A stretch of 53,923 nucleotides of DNA from Actinomycetota bacterium (GCA_009699575.1 WLNY01000010.1:1-53923), one strand, 5' to 3'. Counted from the stretch's first letter, positions 36,338 through 45,630 are shown. Made by a program: numbers and translations. The notes: generated by a model not told the origin, from the sequence alone.

Positions 36338-36705
36338 TGTCACTGATTTTTTCAATCTTCAAATATGCGAAACAAGAAAGGGGCTCAGTCGAGAGTGCGC
36401 TTGTTCTAATCCCTCTACTGGCCCTTTTCCTAATTTCTTTGCAGATTGGAATCGCAATCAACTATCGAAATATGGATCAGATGTATGCACAGAGTGATTC
36501 CTCTTCGAGGGCCATTTCTGGAGAAGTGCGTGCAGGGGATGAAGTTATAGCGATTCACTCGCCCGATTCCTTTCAACACCTACAACTTCTAGTGTCAAAA
36601 AAACGTCGAACGATTCCCCTTCTCATTCCTGGTTTAAGCGGAATTCTCAACCGACTTCACAATACAGAAGTAATAGGAATTTCAGTTATTGAAGGAGCAT
36701 CATGA
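36337..36705 (+). CDS. TadE-like pseudopilin 1
   Basis: A 122-residue protein with the TadE pattern QERGSVESALVLIPLLALF: a Gly before the hydrophobic helix and Glu at +4. GTG 36337 overlaps the previous stop by one base (TAGTG); the longer open frame from 36220 would overlap the pilin-like gene. TadE/F proteins are processed like pilins and help Flp pilus biogenesis. It overlaps the next gene by 4 bases. Confidence 0.75.
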   Translation: MSLIFSIFKYAKQERGSVESALVLIPLLALFLISLQIGIAINYRNMDQMYAQSDSSSRAISGEVRAGDEVIAIHSPDSFQHLQLLVSKKRRTIPLLIPGLSGILNRLHNTEVIGISVIEGAS

Positions 36706-37121
36706 GTCTAAATACTTTTTACGCAAGAATAAAAAGTGAAAAAGGGAGCGCAGTTGTGGAATTCGTGACACTCGCTATTCCATTATTTATACCTATTTTT
36801 ATTTATTTGGCAGCATTTGGAGATATTAGCGACAAAGAAAACACAGCGCGTGTAATTGTGCGTGAAAGTGCTCGTGCATTTGCAACAAGCAGAAATGATC
36901 TAACAGGAAATTATTTGGCTCATCAAGTAGCAAGAGTGAGTGCAGAAAGAATGGGGCTTACGGAAGAAGAGATAAAAAGTATGAAGCTAAATATTGCTTG
37001 CAGCAAATTTCCTTGCCTTTCGCCTCGAGGTCGAATCACAGTGACTCTCAGAATATATTCGCATTTGACACATCGATTTGTGGAAGCATCCGCCCAAGAA
37101 CATATAACAGCATGGATCTGA
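36702..37121 (+). CDS. TadE-like pseudopilin 2
   Basis: A 139-residue TadE-like protein: SEKGSAVVEFVTLAIPLFIPIF with Gly before the helix and Glu at +5, then an extracytoplasmic domain with two cysteines (NIACSKFPC) that could form a disulphide. It starts with ATGA over the previous stop and overlaps the next gene by 10 bases. Together with its neighbours it forms a run of three pilin-type envelope proteins. Confidence 0.78.
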   Translation: MSLNTFYARIKSEKGSAVVEFVTLAIPLFIPIFIYLAAFGDISDKENTARVIVRESARAFATSRNDLTGNYLAHQVARVSAERMGLTEEEIKSMKLNIACSKFPCLSPRGRITVTLRIYSHLTHRFVEASAQEHITAWI

Positions 37122-37666
37122 GTTATGTCTTGAAGAAATTTAGAATACGGATTGATTCAAAAAATGACAAAGGATCAATTTCTCTCCTAATAATTGGACT
37201 TTTTATCGTCACGATTTCATCGCTAGTGGTTATTACCAATATTTCCTCAATTGCAATAGCCAAGCGTTCGCTCGTTCAAGCGACGGAAGCTGCGGTCCAA
37301 CGTGGAGTGCACACTCTCGATCTGAGCACGTACTACAAAGGTAAAGGTACTTTCTTTAGTGCATTTATCCCTCATGCCAAAGAACCCGTTCCGATTGATT
37401 GCAATAAGTCATTAAGTGAAATTCAAGACGAGTTGACCTATTGGCAGAATGATCACGGCTCAATGAAGAGGCGTGAATTGCAAGGAATAGACCTTGTCGA
37501 TTTCAATTGTGATGGATACACAGTTTCAATTTCAACTGTTTCTCGAGCAAATGTGCCGCTAGTCCTACCATTTACTCATCTTCGCAATTTTGAACTCCAT
37601 GCATCGGCTGGCGCAACTAATGTTCGATCCTCCGGATTTTATCTTTTTGGAATCAGAATCTTTTAA
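37112..37666 (+). CDS. TadG-like exported protein
   Basis: A 184-residue protein with an N-terminal DKGSISLLIIGLFIVTISSLVVIT helix following a basic stretch, matching the TadG/Flp-associated type of membrane-anchored exported protein. Two cysteines (VPIDCNKS, DFNCDGY) lie in the exterior domain. ATG 37112 gives a sensible N terminus and a 10-base overlap with the preceding gene; the earlier open frame from 36998 is antisense-free but overlaps too far. Last gene of the tad run. The gap 37667-37809 shows nothing I recognise beyond AT-rich promoter-like sequence for prfB. Confidence 0.65.
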   Translation: MDLSYVLKKFRIRIDSKNDKGSISLLIIGLFIVTISSLVVITNISSIAIAKRSLVQATEAAVQRGVHTLDLSTYYKGKGTFFSAFIPHAKEPVPIDCNKSLSEIQDELTYWQNDHGSMKRRELQGIDLVDFNCDGYTVSISTVSRANVPLVLPFTHLRNFELHASAGATNVRSSGFYLFGIRIF

Positions 37667-37809
37667 AGTAAATAAATTGTTCACTTTCTCTTTCTGGACT
37701 TCTCTCTTCTTTGTGCATCCACAGGGAGATGATTGCCCATAATTCCACCGTATTGAGACAATCCCACTGGCATAAAGAAATAGGGCACTGAACTGAGTAC
37801 TCTTATGTC

Positions 37810-38916
37810 ATGGCCGCAAGGGAATACGATCTTGAGATCGCAGCGATAGGTGCAACCCTAGTCTCGATTGAAAAGGTATTGGATCTTCCTAAATTGCGTA
37901 AGCAGGCTGCGGATTTAGAAGAGCAAGCAGGTGTGCCAAATTTGTGGGATGACCCTGAAACCGCTCAGAAAGTAACGAGTCGACTCTCACGGGTGCAATC
38001 AGTGATATCAAAACTTGAGGGACTTCGACAACGCGTATCTGACCTTCCGATTCTTATTGAACTAGCACAGAGCGAGAATGATTCGGCCGCTCTAATGGAA
38101 ACTGAAGGCGAATTAGATTCAGCGAAGAAAGCAATCAGTGAGCTCGAAGTTCAGACACTTCTCAATGGCGAATATGATGAAAGAGAAGCCCTCATCACTA
38201 TTCGCTCTGAGGCTGGCGGGGTAGAAGCCGCTGACTGGGCTGAAATGTTGATGCGGATGTATTTGCGGTATTGCGAGCGCCATTCATTTAGTGTCGATGT
38301 ACTTGAAACATCATATGCCGAAGAGGCTGGAATTAAATCGACAACGTTTCGTGTGAACGCACCCTATGCATACGGGACGTTATCGGTGGAGCAAGGCACT
38401 CATCGTCTCGTGCGAATTTCACCTTTTGATAGCCAAAGTCGCCGACACACCTCATTTGCTGGGGTAGAAGTTGTGCCAGTGGTGGAACAAAGCGATCACA
38501 TTGAAATTGATGAAAAGGAACTTCGAGTTGACGTGTATCGATCGTCTGGCCCTGGTGGGCAAGGCGTTAACACAACAGACTCAGCCGTGCGCCTCACTCA
38601 CATCCCGACGGGCATAGTTGTTTCTTGTCAGAATGAACGTTCTCAAATACAAAATAAGGCAACCGCAATGGCAGTATTGCAATCAAAATTACTTGAGCGT
38701 CGTCGCCAAGAAGAGCAGGCGAAAATTAATGCACTCAAGGGCGATAATTCTGGGTCGTGGGGAAATCAAATGCGCTCATACGTCCTCGCTCCATATCAAA
38801 TGGTAAAAGATCTGCGCACCGATTACGAAACGGGAAATACCAGCGCTGTCCTCAATGGTGAGATAGATGATTTCATCGAGGCTGGAATTCGCTGGCGTCG
38901 AAGTTCAAGTAATTAG
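37810..38916 (+). CDS. prfB: Peptide chain release factor 2
   Basis: A 368-residue class I release factor with the RF2 codon-reading tripeptide SPF at 204-206 and the catalytic GGQ at 249-251 ([16 protein letters not shown]). It terminates at UAA and UGA. The reading frame is continuous, with no in-frame UGA near codon 26, so the programmed +1 frameshift found in many bacteria is absent, as is usual in Actinobacteria. It is followed by ftsE-ftsX, a conserved actinobacterial order. Confidence 0.97.
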   Translation: MAAREYDLEIAAIGATLVSIEKVLDLPKLRKQAADLEEQAGVPNLWDDPETAQKVTSRLSRVQSVISKLEGLRQRVSDLPILIELAQSENDSAALMETEGELDSAKKAISELEVQTLLNGEYDEREALITIRSEAGGVEAADWAEMLMRMYLRYCERHSFSVDVLETSYAEEAGIKSTTFRVNAPYAYGTLSVEQGTHRLVRISPFDSQSRRHTSFAGVEVVPVVEQSDHIEIDEKELRVDVYRSSGPGGQGVNTTDSAVRLTHIPTGIVVSCQNERSQIQNKATAMAVLQSKLLERRRQEEQAKINALKGDNSGSWGNQMRSYVLAPYQMVKDLRTDYETGNTSAVLNGEIDDFIEAGIRWRRSSSN

Positions 38917-39051
38917 TTTTCTCACCCTCACGCTCAACCTCGGCAAAATCACAGGCGTATTTCGCCCCTAAATGGGTCAATTGGAGCACCGCCTACCTAA
39001 ACTATGCCGTAGTCATAGCAGTCAATTAGAAGTCGATTAATTGGAGTACGT

Positions 39052-39741
39052 GTGATTCGCTTTGAGAACGTGTCAAAAGTTTATCCAGGGCAAGAACGTC
39101 CAGCCCTAGATAGCGTGACCCTTGAGATTATGAAGGGCGAGTTCGTCTTTCTTGTTGGGCTTTCAGGTTCGGGTAAGTCCACTTTCTTACGTCTAATCCT
39201 TCGAGAAGAACGCCCAACCACAGGAGTCATCCATGTCGCGGGCAAAGACCTTGGCACGCTGTCTGCTCATAAAGTTCCTGAATTGCGCCGCCAGGTTGGA
39301 ACCGTTTTCCAAGATTTTAGATTATTACCAAACAAGACAGTTGCCGAGAATGTCGCTTTCACGCTTCACGTCCTTGGTTACTCCCAAAAGGAAATCAATC
39401 GCGAAGTTCCCGAAGTGCTTGAACTCGTCGGCCTAGAAGATAAATCTGATCGACGTCCAAGTGAAATTTCGGGTGGTGAACAACAACGCGTAGCTATTGC
39501 GCGCGCATATGTAAGTCGCCCGCCAATTCTGATCGCTGATGAACCAACCGGAAACCTTGATCCTGCAACATCGGTTGGAATTATGAAGCTCCTCGATCGA
39601 ATCAATCGTGAGGGAACAACTGTATTGATGGCAACACACGACGCCGGAATTGTCGATCAAATGCGTAAGCGAGTTATTGAACTCGATCTCGGTCACGTGA
39701 TTCGCGACCAAGTTCGCGGCGTCTATGGATACTCTGGTTGA
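39052..39741 (+). CDS. ftsE: Cell division ABC transporter ATPase FtsE
   Basis: A 229-residue ABC ATPase: Walker [10 protein letters not shown] (36-44), Q-loop FQDFRLLP, signature [14 protein letters not shown], Walker [14 protein letters not shown] and a switch histidine in MATHDAG. It works with FtsX to activate cell-wall hydrolases at division. GTG 39052 has a TTGGAG ribosome site 4 bases upstream. ftsX follows after 67 bases. The 135-base gap 38917-39051 before it holds two copies of an AATTGGAG-type string, the second being the ribosome site; no gene. Confidence 0.96.
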   Translation: MIRFENVSKVYPGQERPALDSVTLEIMKGEFVFLVGLSGSGKSTFLRLILREERPTTGVIHVAGKDLGTLSAHKVPELRRQVGTVFQDFRLLPNKTVAENVAFTLHVLGYSQKEINREVPEVLELVGLEDKSDRRPSEISGGEQQRVAIARAYVSRPPILIADEPTGNLDPATSVGIMKLLDRINREGTTVLMATHDAGIVDQMRKRVIELDLGHVIRDQVRGVYGYSG

Positions 39742-39808
39742 TACCCATGAGCACATACATTTTTATTCCATCTCGATTCTCATATCTCGCGGTCTGAAGG
39801 GTTAGAAA

Positions 39809-40711
39809 ATGCGCGCACGGTTCCTCTTGGGAGAAGTACGAATTGGTCTTCGCCGTAACTTCACAATGACATTCGCAGTCATTGTGACTGTCGCGATTTC
39901 ACTTTCCTTGCTTGGCATCGGATTACTTTCAAATGCACAAGTGAGCGCGATGAAAGATTATTGGTATGACAAGATTGAAGTATCTGTGTATCTGTGCGGA
40001 TCCCTCTCGGAATCTCCATCATGTTCTGGTGGTGTAGTCACACCGGGTCAGAGGCTTCAAATTCAACAAGATCTTCAAGCAATGCCGGTTGTGCAGAGCG
40101 TTTTTTATGAATCTCAAACTGAGGCATTTAAACGCTTCCAGGAGCGATTTAAAGATTCTGCAATCGCGCAAAATGTAACCGCTGACCAGCTTCCTGAATC
40201 ATTTCGAGTTAAGCTCAAGGACCCTACGCAATTTCCAGTAATTGTTTCCGCGTTCTCTGGTCGACCTGGAGTTGACATCGTTCAAGATCAAAGAAGTATC
40301 CTCGAAAAATTCTTTAGACTTCTCGCTGTTTTGCGAAACGGTGCACTTCTTGTTGGATTGGCTTCGGTGCTGACGGCGGCCCTTCTCATCAGTAACACTT
40401 TACGAATCGCAGCATTTAATAGGCGACGCGAAACTGGAGTGATGAAACTTGTAGGAGCTTCTTCGTGGTCGATTCAGTTACCATTTTTATTAGAAGGTAT
40501 TATTTCTGCAATTATTGGTTGGGCACTTGCCACTGGATTATTAGCAGCGCTGAAGGCAGTCGTTGACTCAAAAGTTGCCCCTTTACTCTCGTTTACCAAA
40601 TTCTTTGGTTGGGGAGAAGTTTGGGTGGCGTCAGGATGGTTGTTCTTGACCGGTTTGGGCGTATCGGTGATTGCATCTGTCTTTACGCTTCGCCGTTACC
40701 TCAAGGTCTAG
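39809..40711 (+). CDS. ftsX: Cell division protein FtsX
   Basis: A 300-residue permease-like protein with four transmembrane segments (near 22-44, 172-196, 225-245 and 270-290) and a large extracellular loop (about 50-165) containing a cysteine pair (CGS...CSG). The C-terminal FtsX core [22 protein letters not shown] is present. It transmits FtsE ATPase activity across the membrane to peptidoglycan hydrolases. Confidence 0.95.
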   Translation: MRARFLLGEVRIGLRRNFTMTFAVIVTVAISLSLLGIGLLSNAQVSAMKDYWYDKIEVSVYLCGSLSESPSCSGGVVTPGQRLQIQQDLQAMPVVQSVFYESQTEAFKRFQERFKDSAIAQNVTADQLPESFRVKLKDPTQFPVIVSAFSGRPGVDIVQDQRSILEKFFRLLAVLRNGALLVGLASVLTAALLISNTLRIAAFNRRRETGVMKLVGASSWSIQLPFLLEGIISAIIGWALATGLLAALKAVVDSKVAPLLSFTKFFGWGEVWVASGWLFLTGLGVSVIASVFTLRRYLKV

Positions 40712-40757
40712 ATACTCTTACCTCCTAAGTAAGTCTTACTTGAATGGGGGTGTGGCC

Positions 40758-41264
40758 ATGGTTAAAGAGATCGGTCGCAAACTCATTGCCCAAAATAAAA
40801 AAGCACGCCACGACTACTCAATTGAAGATGTTATCGAGTGCGGCTTAGTTCTCACTGGTACTGAAGTTAAGTCATTGCGCCTTGGGCGAGCTTCTCTCAT
40901 TGATGGATTTGCCATGATCAATAAAGGTGAACTCTGGCTCAGTGGGGTGCATATTCCTGAGTACACCGAAGGCACCTGGACTAATCACACTCCTCGCCGC
41001 GAAAGAAAACTTCTTGTTAATCGAAATGAACTTAATAAATTGGCGAGTAAATTAAAAGAGGGTGGAGTAACCCTTGTTCCACTTGCGCTTTATTTTAAGG
41101 ATGGAAAAGCGAAAATCGAAATGGCTGTTGCGCGGGGCAAGAAGTCGCACGACAAGCGGGCGGCGCTCATGGAGCGCCAAGCTGGTCGCGAAGTTGAGCG
41201 CGAGATTTCCCAAAGACAATCTGGAAAGAGCGCGAAACGCGAGTCGGCAAAAAGCTGGGAATAA
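40758..41264 (+). CDS. smpB: SsrA-binding protein SmpB
   Basis: A 168-residue partner of tmRNA. Landmarks are [29 protein letters not shown] at the start (only parts quoted), the [13 protein letters not shown] segment and a basic C-terminal tail ([23 protein letters not shown]) that enters the mRNA channel. ATG 40758 has a GGGGG ribosome site; an in-frame GTG at 40752 adds two residues. It lies 222 bases before ssrA in the same direction, the standard smpB-ssrA pairing. Confidence 0.96.
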   Translation: MVKEIGRKLIAQNKKARHDYSIEDVIECGLVLTGTEVKSLRLGRASLIDGFAMINKGELWLSGVHIPEYTEGTWTNHTPRRERKLLVNRNELNKLASKLKEGGVTLVPLALYFKDGKAKIEMAVARGKKSHDKRAALMERQAGREVEREISQRQSGKSAKRESAKSWE

Positions 41265-41486
41265 GTAACCACGGGCGTGCGTTTTACTCACTGTCGTAAT
41301 ACGTTGTTTTTAACTATGCATGAACTATGCAAGCGTGTCATGAGCGTGAAGTTCAATAGATTCTATGGAGATTAGTCGCCTAGAAAATTGTGCTTTACAC
41401 TTAAGAAATTGAAAACTAAATAGGGGATAGAAGTAATAGCTTCTAGTTCCCATGATCGGTGTCGATTGAAAAATCAGCACAACCAT
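41265..41486 (+). promoter_or_regulatory. ssrA upstream region with tandem 9-mers
   Basis: 222 bases without a gene. It holds two exact copies of AACTATGCA at 41312-41320 and 41323-41331 (11-base period), a weak promoter-like TTTACA-N17-TAAATA upstream of ssrA, and a 6-bp hairpin TAGAAG-TAATAG-CTTCTA. The promoter call is weak because tmRNA is processed from a longer precursor. Confidence 0.35.
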
Positions 41487-41859
41487 GGGGGTGAACGGTC
41501 TCGACTTTGGATGTTGAGACAGGGGAAGCGGGCCGAGGAAGCCAGGATGATCTCGTTAACCAATAACCTGTGCAAAAAATCAAGCGCCAGTACAACTGCC
41601 GCTGATTACGCCCAAGCTGCCTAAGCTGGCTCCGTAATCCGTTAGCCCAGATGCGCCTTCGTTCTGGAATCTAACGCCGCTAGAGGGCTTTTCTTGATGT
41701 TCGCGTTGCGGAGAACATCGGAGAACTTTTCCGCAAATGAGTTTGTCGAATACTTGTGTGTAAGAGATTCGGAACTGAGAAAACGATAATCACACTACGC
41801 CCGTAGAAGCCCTGTTTTAGTACCGAAGGACCCGGGTTCGATTCCCGGCACCTCCACCA
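41487..41859 (+). ncRNA. ssrA: tmRNA (transfer-messenger RNA)
   Basis: A 373-base one-piece tmRNA. The 5' end GGGGGTGAACGG and the 3' end CACCTCCACCA pair as an alanyl acceptor with a G3-U wobble pair; the T arm is GACCCGGGTTCGATTCCCGGC-like. The tag reading frame resumes at GCC 41586-41588 (by comparison with the AATAAGC-GCC context of mycobacteria) and stops at TAA 41622-41624, encoding ASTTAADYAQAA. The C terminus is AQAA, not the usual ALAA. It rescues ribosomes stalled on broken mRNA and marks products for proteolysis. Confidence 0.95.
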
Positions 41860-41860
41860 T

Positions 41861-41908
41861 TGTGGCAAATGAAATCAGCGAAATGAATAGCGGATTTTAT
41901 TTGCCACA
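41861..41908. repeat. Inverted repeat just after tmRNA
   Basis: TGTGGCAAAT (41861-41870) and ATTTGCCACA (41899-41908) form a perfect 10-bp inverted repeat, with a further imperfect inner AAATC/GATTT pairing. It starts one base after the tmRNA CCA. It could terminate the tmRNA transcript, although there is only a weak T-rich tail, or be a remnant of an integration event at the tmRNA site. Confidence 0.6.
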
Positions 41909-41940
41909 GATATTTAGATTTAATAATGTGATTGCATCGC

Positions 41941-42216
41941 TCAACTTTTGCGGCTTAACCAATATTCTTTTCTCAGTGCGAATATAGAAGTCGTCATTCC
42001 GAATATTCCTATAAGTTTGGGTCCGATATTGGATAGTGATAGAAATAATTGAAGGCTTACTAGAAACCCAATAGAACCCAATAGCCCTATAAGAACTCTA
42101 CGAATTTTTCTTACCGTAGCATTGGAGGATTTGGTAAAGCTGAGTCCCAGAGCGATGAGTCCAGCAAAAACCACTACAGAAAGAATAATGAGCACCATCC
42201 GCGCTAAAGATTCCAT
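41941..42216 (-). CDS. Small three-helix membrane protein, unknown function
   Basis: A 91-residue protein with three hydrophobic segments (about 6-27, 41-62 and 66-80) and a basic loop VRKIRRVL. ATG 42216 has a strong GGAGG ribosome site 7 bases upstream, which supports a real gene. No family recognised. It follows the GNAT gene on the same strand after 46 bases, in the accessory-looking patch downstream of tmRNA. Confidence 0.65.
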   Translation of the reverse strand: MESLARMVLIILSVVVFAGLIALGLSFTKSSNATVRKIRRVLIGLLGSIGFLVSLQLFLSLSNIGPKLIGIFGMTTSIFALRKEYWLSRKS

Positions 42217-42262
42217 GTGGCATCCTCCATTTCCAATGACCTTCTCTTGCTCAACGTGATCA

Positions 42263-42838
42263 TCAGTTAAGGCCGCTCCACTCGCTGCTCAGAACCGAAT
42301 ATAGGTCCATATCAATGACATCGCCATTACCCCGAATGACTTTGGCTCGCATGAGCCCTTCGTGATTAAACCCAATACTGCTTAGTAATTTTTGTGAGGC
42401 AATGTTGTCATGATCTACAAGGGCTTCAATTCTTCGCCACCCCATGCTTTCAAAACCAAAATTGGTAAGTATTCGTGAGGCTGTGGCGCCTATTTTTTTA
42501 TTGCGCATAGGTGCTGCTATCCAATAGCCAATCTCTGCAACTTCATTGGTGAAATCCAAAGAATGAAACGAAATAACTCCTGCGAATTCCTTATCAGAGC
42601 CAGTCCCGTAATCAATGACAAACCTGAGTTCACGACGTTCTGTCAGTGATTCAGGGTCGCGCTCTCTAACAAATGCTTTGGCATGTTCAATCGTGTAATT
42701 CGCGGGGACAGTTGTGAAGTGCGAGATTAACGGGTCCTGGCATGCGTTGTAGATATTTTCAATATCCTTCTCCTCAGATGGGCGAAGAGTTATCAATCCG
42801 TATTGCAATGTTGGTACAACACTTGGCCACCAGATCAT
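42263..42838 (-). CDS. GNAT acetyltransferase, RimJ/RimL type
   Basis: A 191-residue GNAT with LRPSEEKDIENIY at the start, the EVAEIGYWIAAPMRNKKIGATA acetyl-CoA loop and the IEALVDHDNIASQKLLSSIGFNHEG C-terminal segment (parts shown). These transfer acetyl groups to protein N termini or small molecules; the target is unknown. It lies 18 bases downstream of the DUF222-HNH gene and likely shares its transcript. Confidence 0.85.
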   Translation of the reverse strand: MIWWPSVVPTLQYGLITLRPSEEKDIENIYNACQDPLISHFTTVPANYTIEHAKAFVRERDPESLTERRELRFVIDYGTGSDKEFAGVISFHSLDFTNEVAEIGYWIAAPMRNKKIGATASRILTNFGFESMGWRRIEALVDHDNIASQKLLSSIGFNHEGLMRAKVIRGNGDVIDMDLYSVLSSEWSGLN

Positions 42839-42856
42839 GTGTGAATTATCCCTTAT

Positions 42857-44152
42857 CTACACAGCTTCGAGCATCGGACGTGCAGGCACTACATATTTTT
42901 TTCCAAGGGGACTTGTCCACGTACATGCACCATCAGCAGAACTTTCAAGCATCCAACCCCCATGGGTCTTTAATCGATGATGTCTTCGACAGAGAGCTCC
43001 AAGATTTGCGGGAGAAGTCTCTCCACCTGAATCCCAACTTTTAGCATGGTCCAAATCGCTCTTAGTTGCAGCCATGTGGCATCCTGGGAATCGGCACGTT
43101 CGATCTCGGGCAATGAGGAAGTCCACCAGCGCTTGCGGCGGTTCGTAACTATTGCGACCATAATCTAGAAGAGCTCCCGTTTGTGGATCAGTAATAAATC
43201 TGCGCCACTTTCCATCAGAGGCAAGAGCTCGTGCAACTGAAGGCGCAATTGCTCCGTACCCTGCTAATTGAGCCGGGTTCTGAGCCAAACCTAAGAGTGT
43301 TTGCACATCGATAGTTACGTTCACACTCACAGGGCGACGATGATGTTCTATGCCCGAAGGCGCTGACGAAAGCGCCCACGTCGCCATTGAGGTGAGTGCA
43401 TCAGCACGTTTCATGTCGATATTTCTCGTATCTGTCATCTCATTTGCGCTCTGTACGTCAATAAAATTCTCAATCGCCTTCATAACAATTTGCGCATCGG
43501 CAGCAGGCAGAATTGCGATCACGGTGGCAAGTCCGTCACTCTCCTTGTACATCGAAACTCTACGTGAATCGCTGGCTCGCTCACATGCCTCTTCGAATTC
43601 CACAGGAGCAAGGTGAGCGAGGGTTGTTCGTACTTTATTAGCTACCTGAGCCGGAGTATGAAACTCGGCATGCGCAAGTGCGGATTGCTCAATCTGAAAG
43701 ATATGAGCAGCACCTAATCCATCTCGAATCGCAGACGCAGTTTCGCGCGCAATAACAGTTGCATGGGCGGGTGAAATTTCGCCAGCAGCCAAGGCAGAGC
43801 AGGTGTTCGGTAAGTGATTAACCAAAGTGCGTGCAACATCAATGCGTATTTGAGCCGTACCTGTCGATAGGCGTAGGGCTGAAGCTACATCTTCCCGCTC
43901 AGCATCATCAATGCCTTCAAAGATTCCTTGCGCTCGGCTTGCTTGAACACCGGCCACTGCCACAATCGCATTGTGCATAAGTGCTTGTAGCCAGCTGGTT
44001 TGCCTTTCTAGCGCCGATAAATAATCAATACATGCCGTAGGAGCTAAACGAGCCGGATCTATATCAACAAGGGCAGCCAAAGTGGTTATTCCAGGTGTGG
44101 CACCGAGAAGTTGGCACACTCGTGCGGAGTGATCTGAGTGAGTTATCGTCAT
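42857..44152 (-). CDS. DUF222 domain HNH endonuclease (13E12-like)
   Basis: A 431-residue protein with an N-terminal helical DUF222 domain and a C-terminal HNH nuclease: RDRTCRFPGC, then SDLDHAKSWDSGGET and LCRRHHRLKTHGGW supply the metal and catalytic residues. Actinobacteria carry many copies of this family (the mycobacterial 13E12 repeat family), of unclear function and often mobile or repetitive. ATG 44152 is preferred; a GTG at 44200 would add 16 residues. It is divergent from the secreted HNH nuclease gene. Confidence 0.88.
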   Translation of the reverse strand: MTITHSDHSARVCQLLGATPGITTLAALVDIDPARLAPTACIDYLSALERQTSWLQALMHNAIVAVAGVQASRAQGIFEGIDDAEREDVASALRLSTGTAQIRIDVARTLVNHLPNTCSALAAGEISPAHATVIARETASAIRDGLGAAHIFQIEQSALAHAEFHTPAQVANKVRTTLAHLAPVEFEEACERASDSRRVSMYKESDGLATVIAILPAADAQIVMKAIENFIDVQSANEMTDTRNIDMKRADALTSMATWALSSAPSGIEHHRRPVSVNVTIDVQTLLGLAQNPAQLAGYGAIAPSVARALASDGKWRRFITDPQTGALLDYGRNSYEPPQALVDFLIARDRTCRFPGCHMAATKSDLDHAKSWDSGGETSPANLGALCRRHHRLKTHGGWMLESSADGACTWTSPLGKKYVVPARPMLEAV

Positions 44153-44236
44153 GAGCGCACTCTTTAACAGAGGACTGACAGAAGTATCTACCTTGTCCAC
44201 AGAACAGAAAGTATCCCTTCTGGTTACTGTGTACTA

Positions 44237-45157
44237 GTGATCAGGTTAGAAAAAATCGCCCATGTTTCGCTATATGCCTTTGCCTTGACTCTTACATTCA
44301 TACCCACAAGTCACGCTATCGATCTTCCCCTCACCATTGCACCGGATCAAACGAGTGGGTATGAACGAACTCTTTTCAAACATTGGATAGATGCTGATAA
44401 AGATAAGTGCGATACGCGTAAAGAAGTTTTAATTCAAGAATCTGTGAGTACACCAAAGCTTGGAGCAAACTGTGCGATTACAGGCGGCAAGTGGATTAGT
44501 TCATACGATGGCCGAGTCACTTCCGATGCCACAACGCTCGACATTGACCACCTGGTTCCTTTATCTGAGGCGTGGAAATCGGGAGCCTACAAATGGAACA
44601 CTTCGCAACGAGAAGCGTTTGCCAATGATCTAAGCGATGAACGAGTACTTGTTGCCGTTACGGCCTCATTAAATAGATCCAAAGGAGACCAGGATCCTGC
44701 TAATTGGATGCCACCGAAAAATCAATGTTCATACATTTCACAATGGATCTCAGTCAAAATTCGATATTCGCTCACCGTTGATAGTGACGAAGCAAAAGCG
44801 CTTACGAGTTGGATTTCCACATGTTCCATTACATCTTTTACTGCTACTGCTCTGAGCGGATATAGCGCCTTCGCATCAAATGCACCAATTATTAATTCAA
44901 GCCCTGTACCTAGCGGTTCTCCAACCACTAGTTCATTGCCAACTGCCAGCGCTACAAATCCGACACCTGGAGCAACTCGATCTCCTTCGGCGGCTGCAAC
45001 AACATCCACAAAGAAGAAACCAAAACTAATCAAGTACTCGAATTGCTCCAAAGCGAGAGCTGCCGGCGTTACCCCAATAAAGAAATCAACGAATAAAACT
45101 CTCTATTATCTAAATCGTTCGCTGGATCGAGATGGAGATGGTGTTGCGTGTGAATGA
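44237..45157 (+). CDS. Secreted HNH (DUF1524-type) nuclease with excalibur domain
   Basis: A 306-residue exported protein: signal peptide (FALTLTFIPTSHA, cleavage near residue 27), nuclease core LDIDHLVPLSEAWKSG with a downstream NRSKGDQDPANWMPP, then a Ser/Pro/Thr linker (about 215-255) and a C-terminal excalibur calcium-binding domain ending DRDGDGVACE. It is likely to degrade extracellular DNA for nutrient use; a toxin role is possible. GTG 44237 lacks a clear ribosome site. Its 3' end overlaps the convergent DUF805 gene by 52 bases. Confidence 0.88.
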   Translation: MIRLEKIAHVSLYAFALTLTFIPTSHAIDLPLTIAPDQTSGYERTLFKHWIDADKDKCDTRKEVLIQESVSTPKLGANCAITGGKWISSYDGRVTSDATTLDIDHLVPLSEAWKSGAYKWNTSQREAFANDLSDERVLVAVTASLNRSKGDQDPANWMPPKNQCSYISQWISVKIRYSLTVDSDEAKALTSWISTCSITSFTATALSGYSAFASNAPIINSSPVPSGSPTTSSLPTASATNPTPGATRSPSAAATTSTKKKPKLIKYSNCSKARAAGVTPIKKSTNKTLYYLNRSLDRDGDGVACE

Positions 45158-45483
45158 TATTCACTCGATGGTAGACATAAATATAGGAAACTAATAAAAG
45201 GAACAAGAACCCACCACCCGGATTTGCCAACGTCGTGCATGCGACGTGTGGCTGCAGCAAAGTAAGGAACCATTGCTACAACAGAAGCAAGATTGATGAA
45301 AACGGCTAATATTCCAATAATCGGAACAATTGATCCGATGATAGAAATTACGATATTAGTGAAAAATAGTGCACCAGTCAGAAAAAGATTGAAAAACCAA
45401 AACTCACGCCGTGACGCTTTTCCTGAAAAATCTGCGAATTTCCTTAATGATATTTCGACTGCCTCGAAAATTTCTTCAATCAT
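45106..45483 (-). CDS. DUF805 membrane protein, C-terminally shortened
   Basis: A 125-residue DUF805 protein: FADFSGKASRREFWFF, about three transmembrane segments and ATRRMHDVGKSGWW. The family normally continues with another helix and a G-N-YGPDP type tail; here, after VLVPFISFLYLC, the chain runs into a Ser/Pro-rich tail that is antisense to the nuclease gene, so the native 3' end appears lost. ATG 45483 has an AAGGGAG ribosome site. The function of the family is unknown. Confidence 0.75.
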   Translation of the reverse strand: MIEEIFEAVEISLRKFADFSGKASRREFWFFNLFLTGALFFTNIVISIIGSIVPIIGILAVFINLASVVAMVPYFAAATRRMHDVGKSGWWVLVPFISFLYLCLPSSEYHSHATPSPSRSSERFR

Positions 45484-45630
45484 TGTGACTCCCTTTGTAT
45501 GTATGTGGGGCCGACATTAGGCTGGCAGGGCGTATCACTTAAAAACTCTGTGGAAAAGAACAGTGCCTACGCCAAAGAGTTCCCACATCAAGAACGCAGA
45601 GGGTTAATTGTTTATACGCAGAGAAGGTTT

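Noticed and set aside
37810-38916. Programmed frameshift in prfB
   Set aside because: The frame is continuous with no early in-frame TGA, so no recoding is needed.
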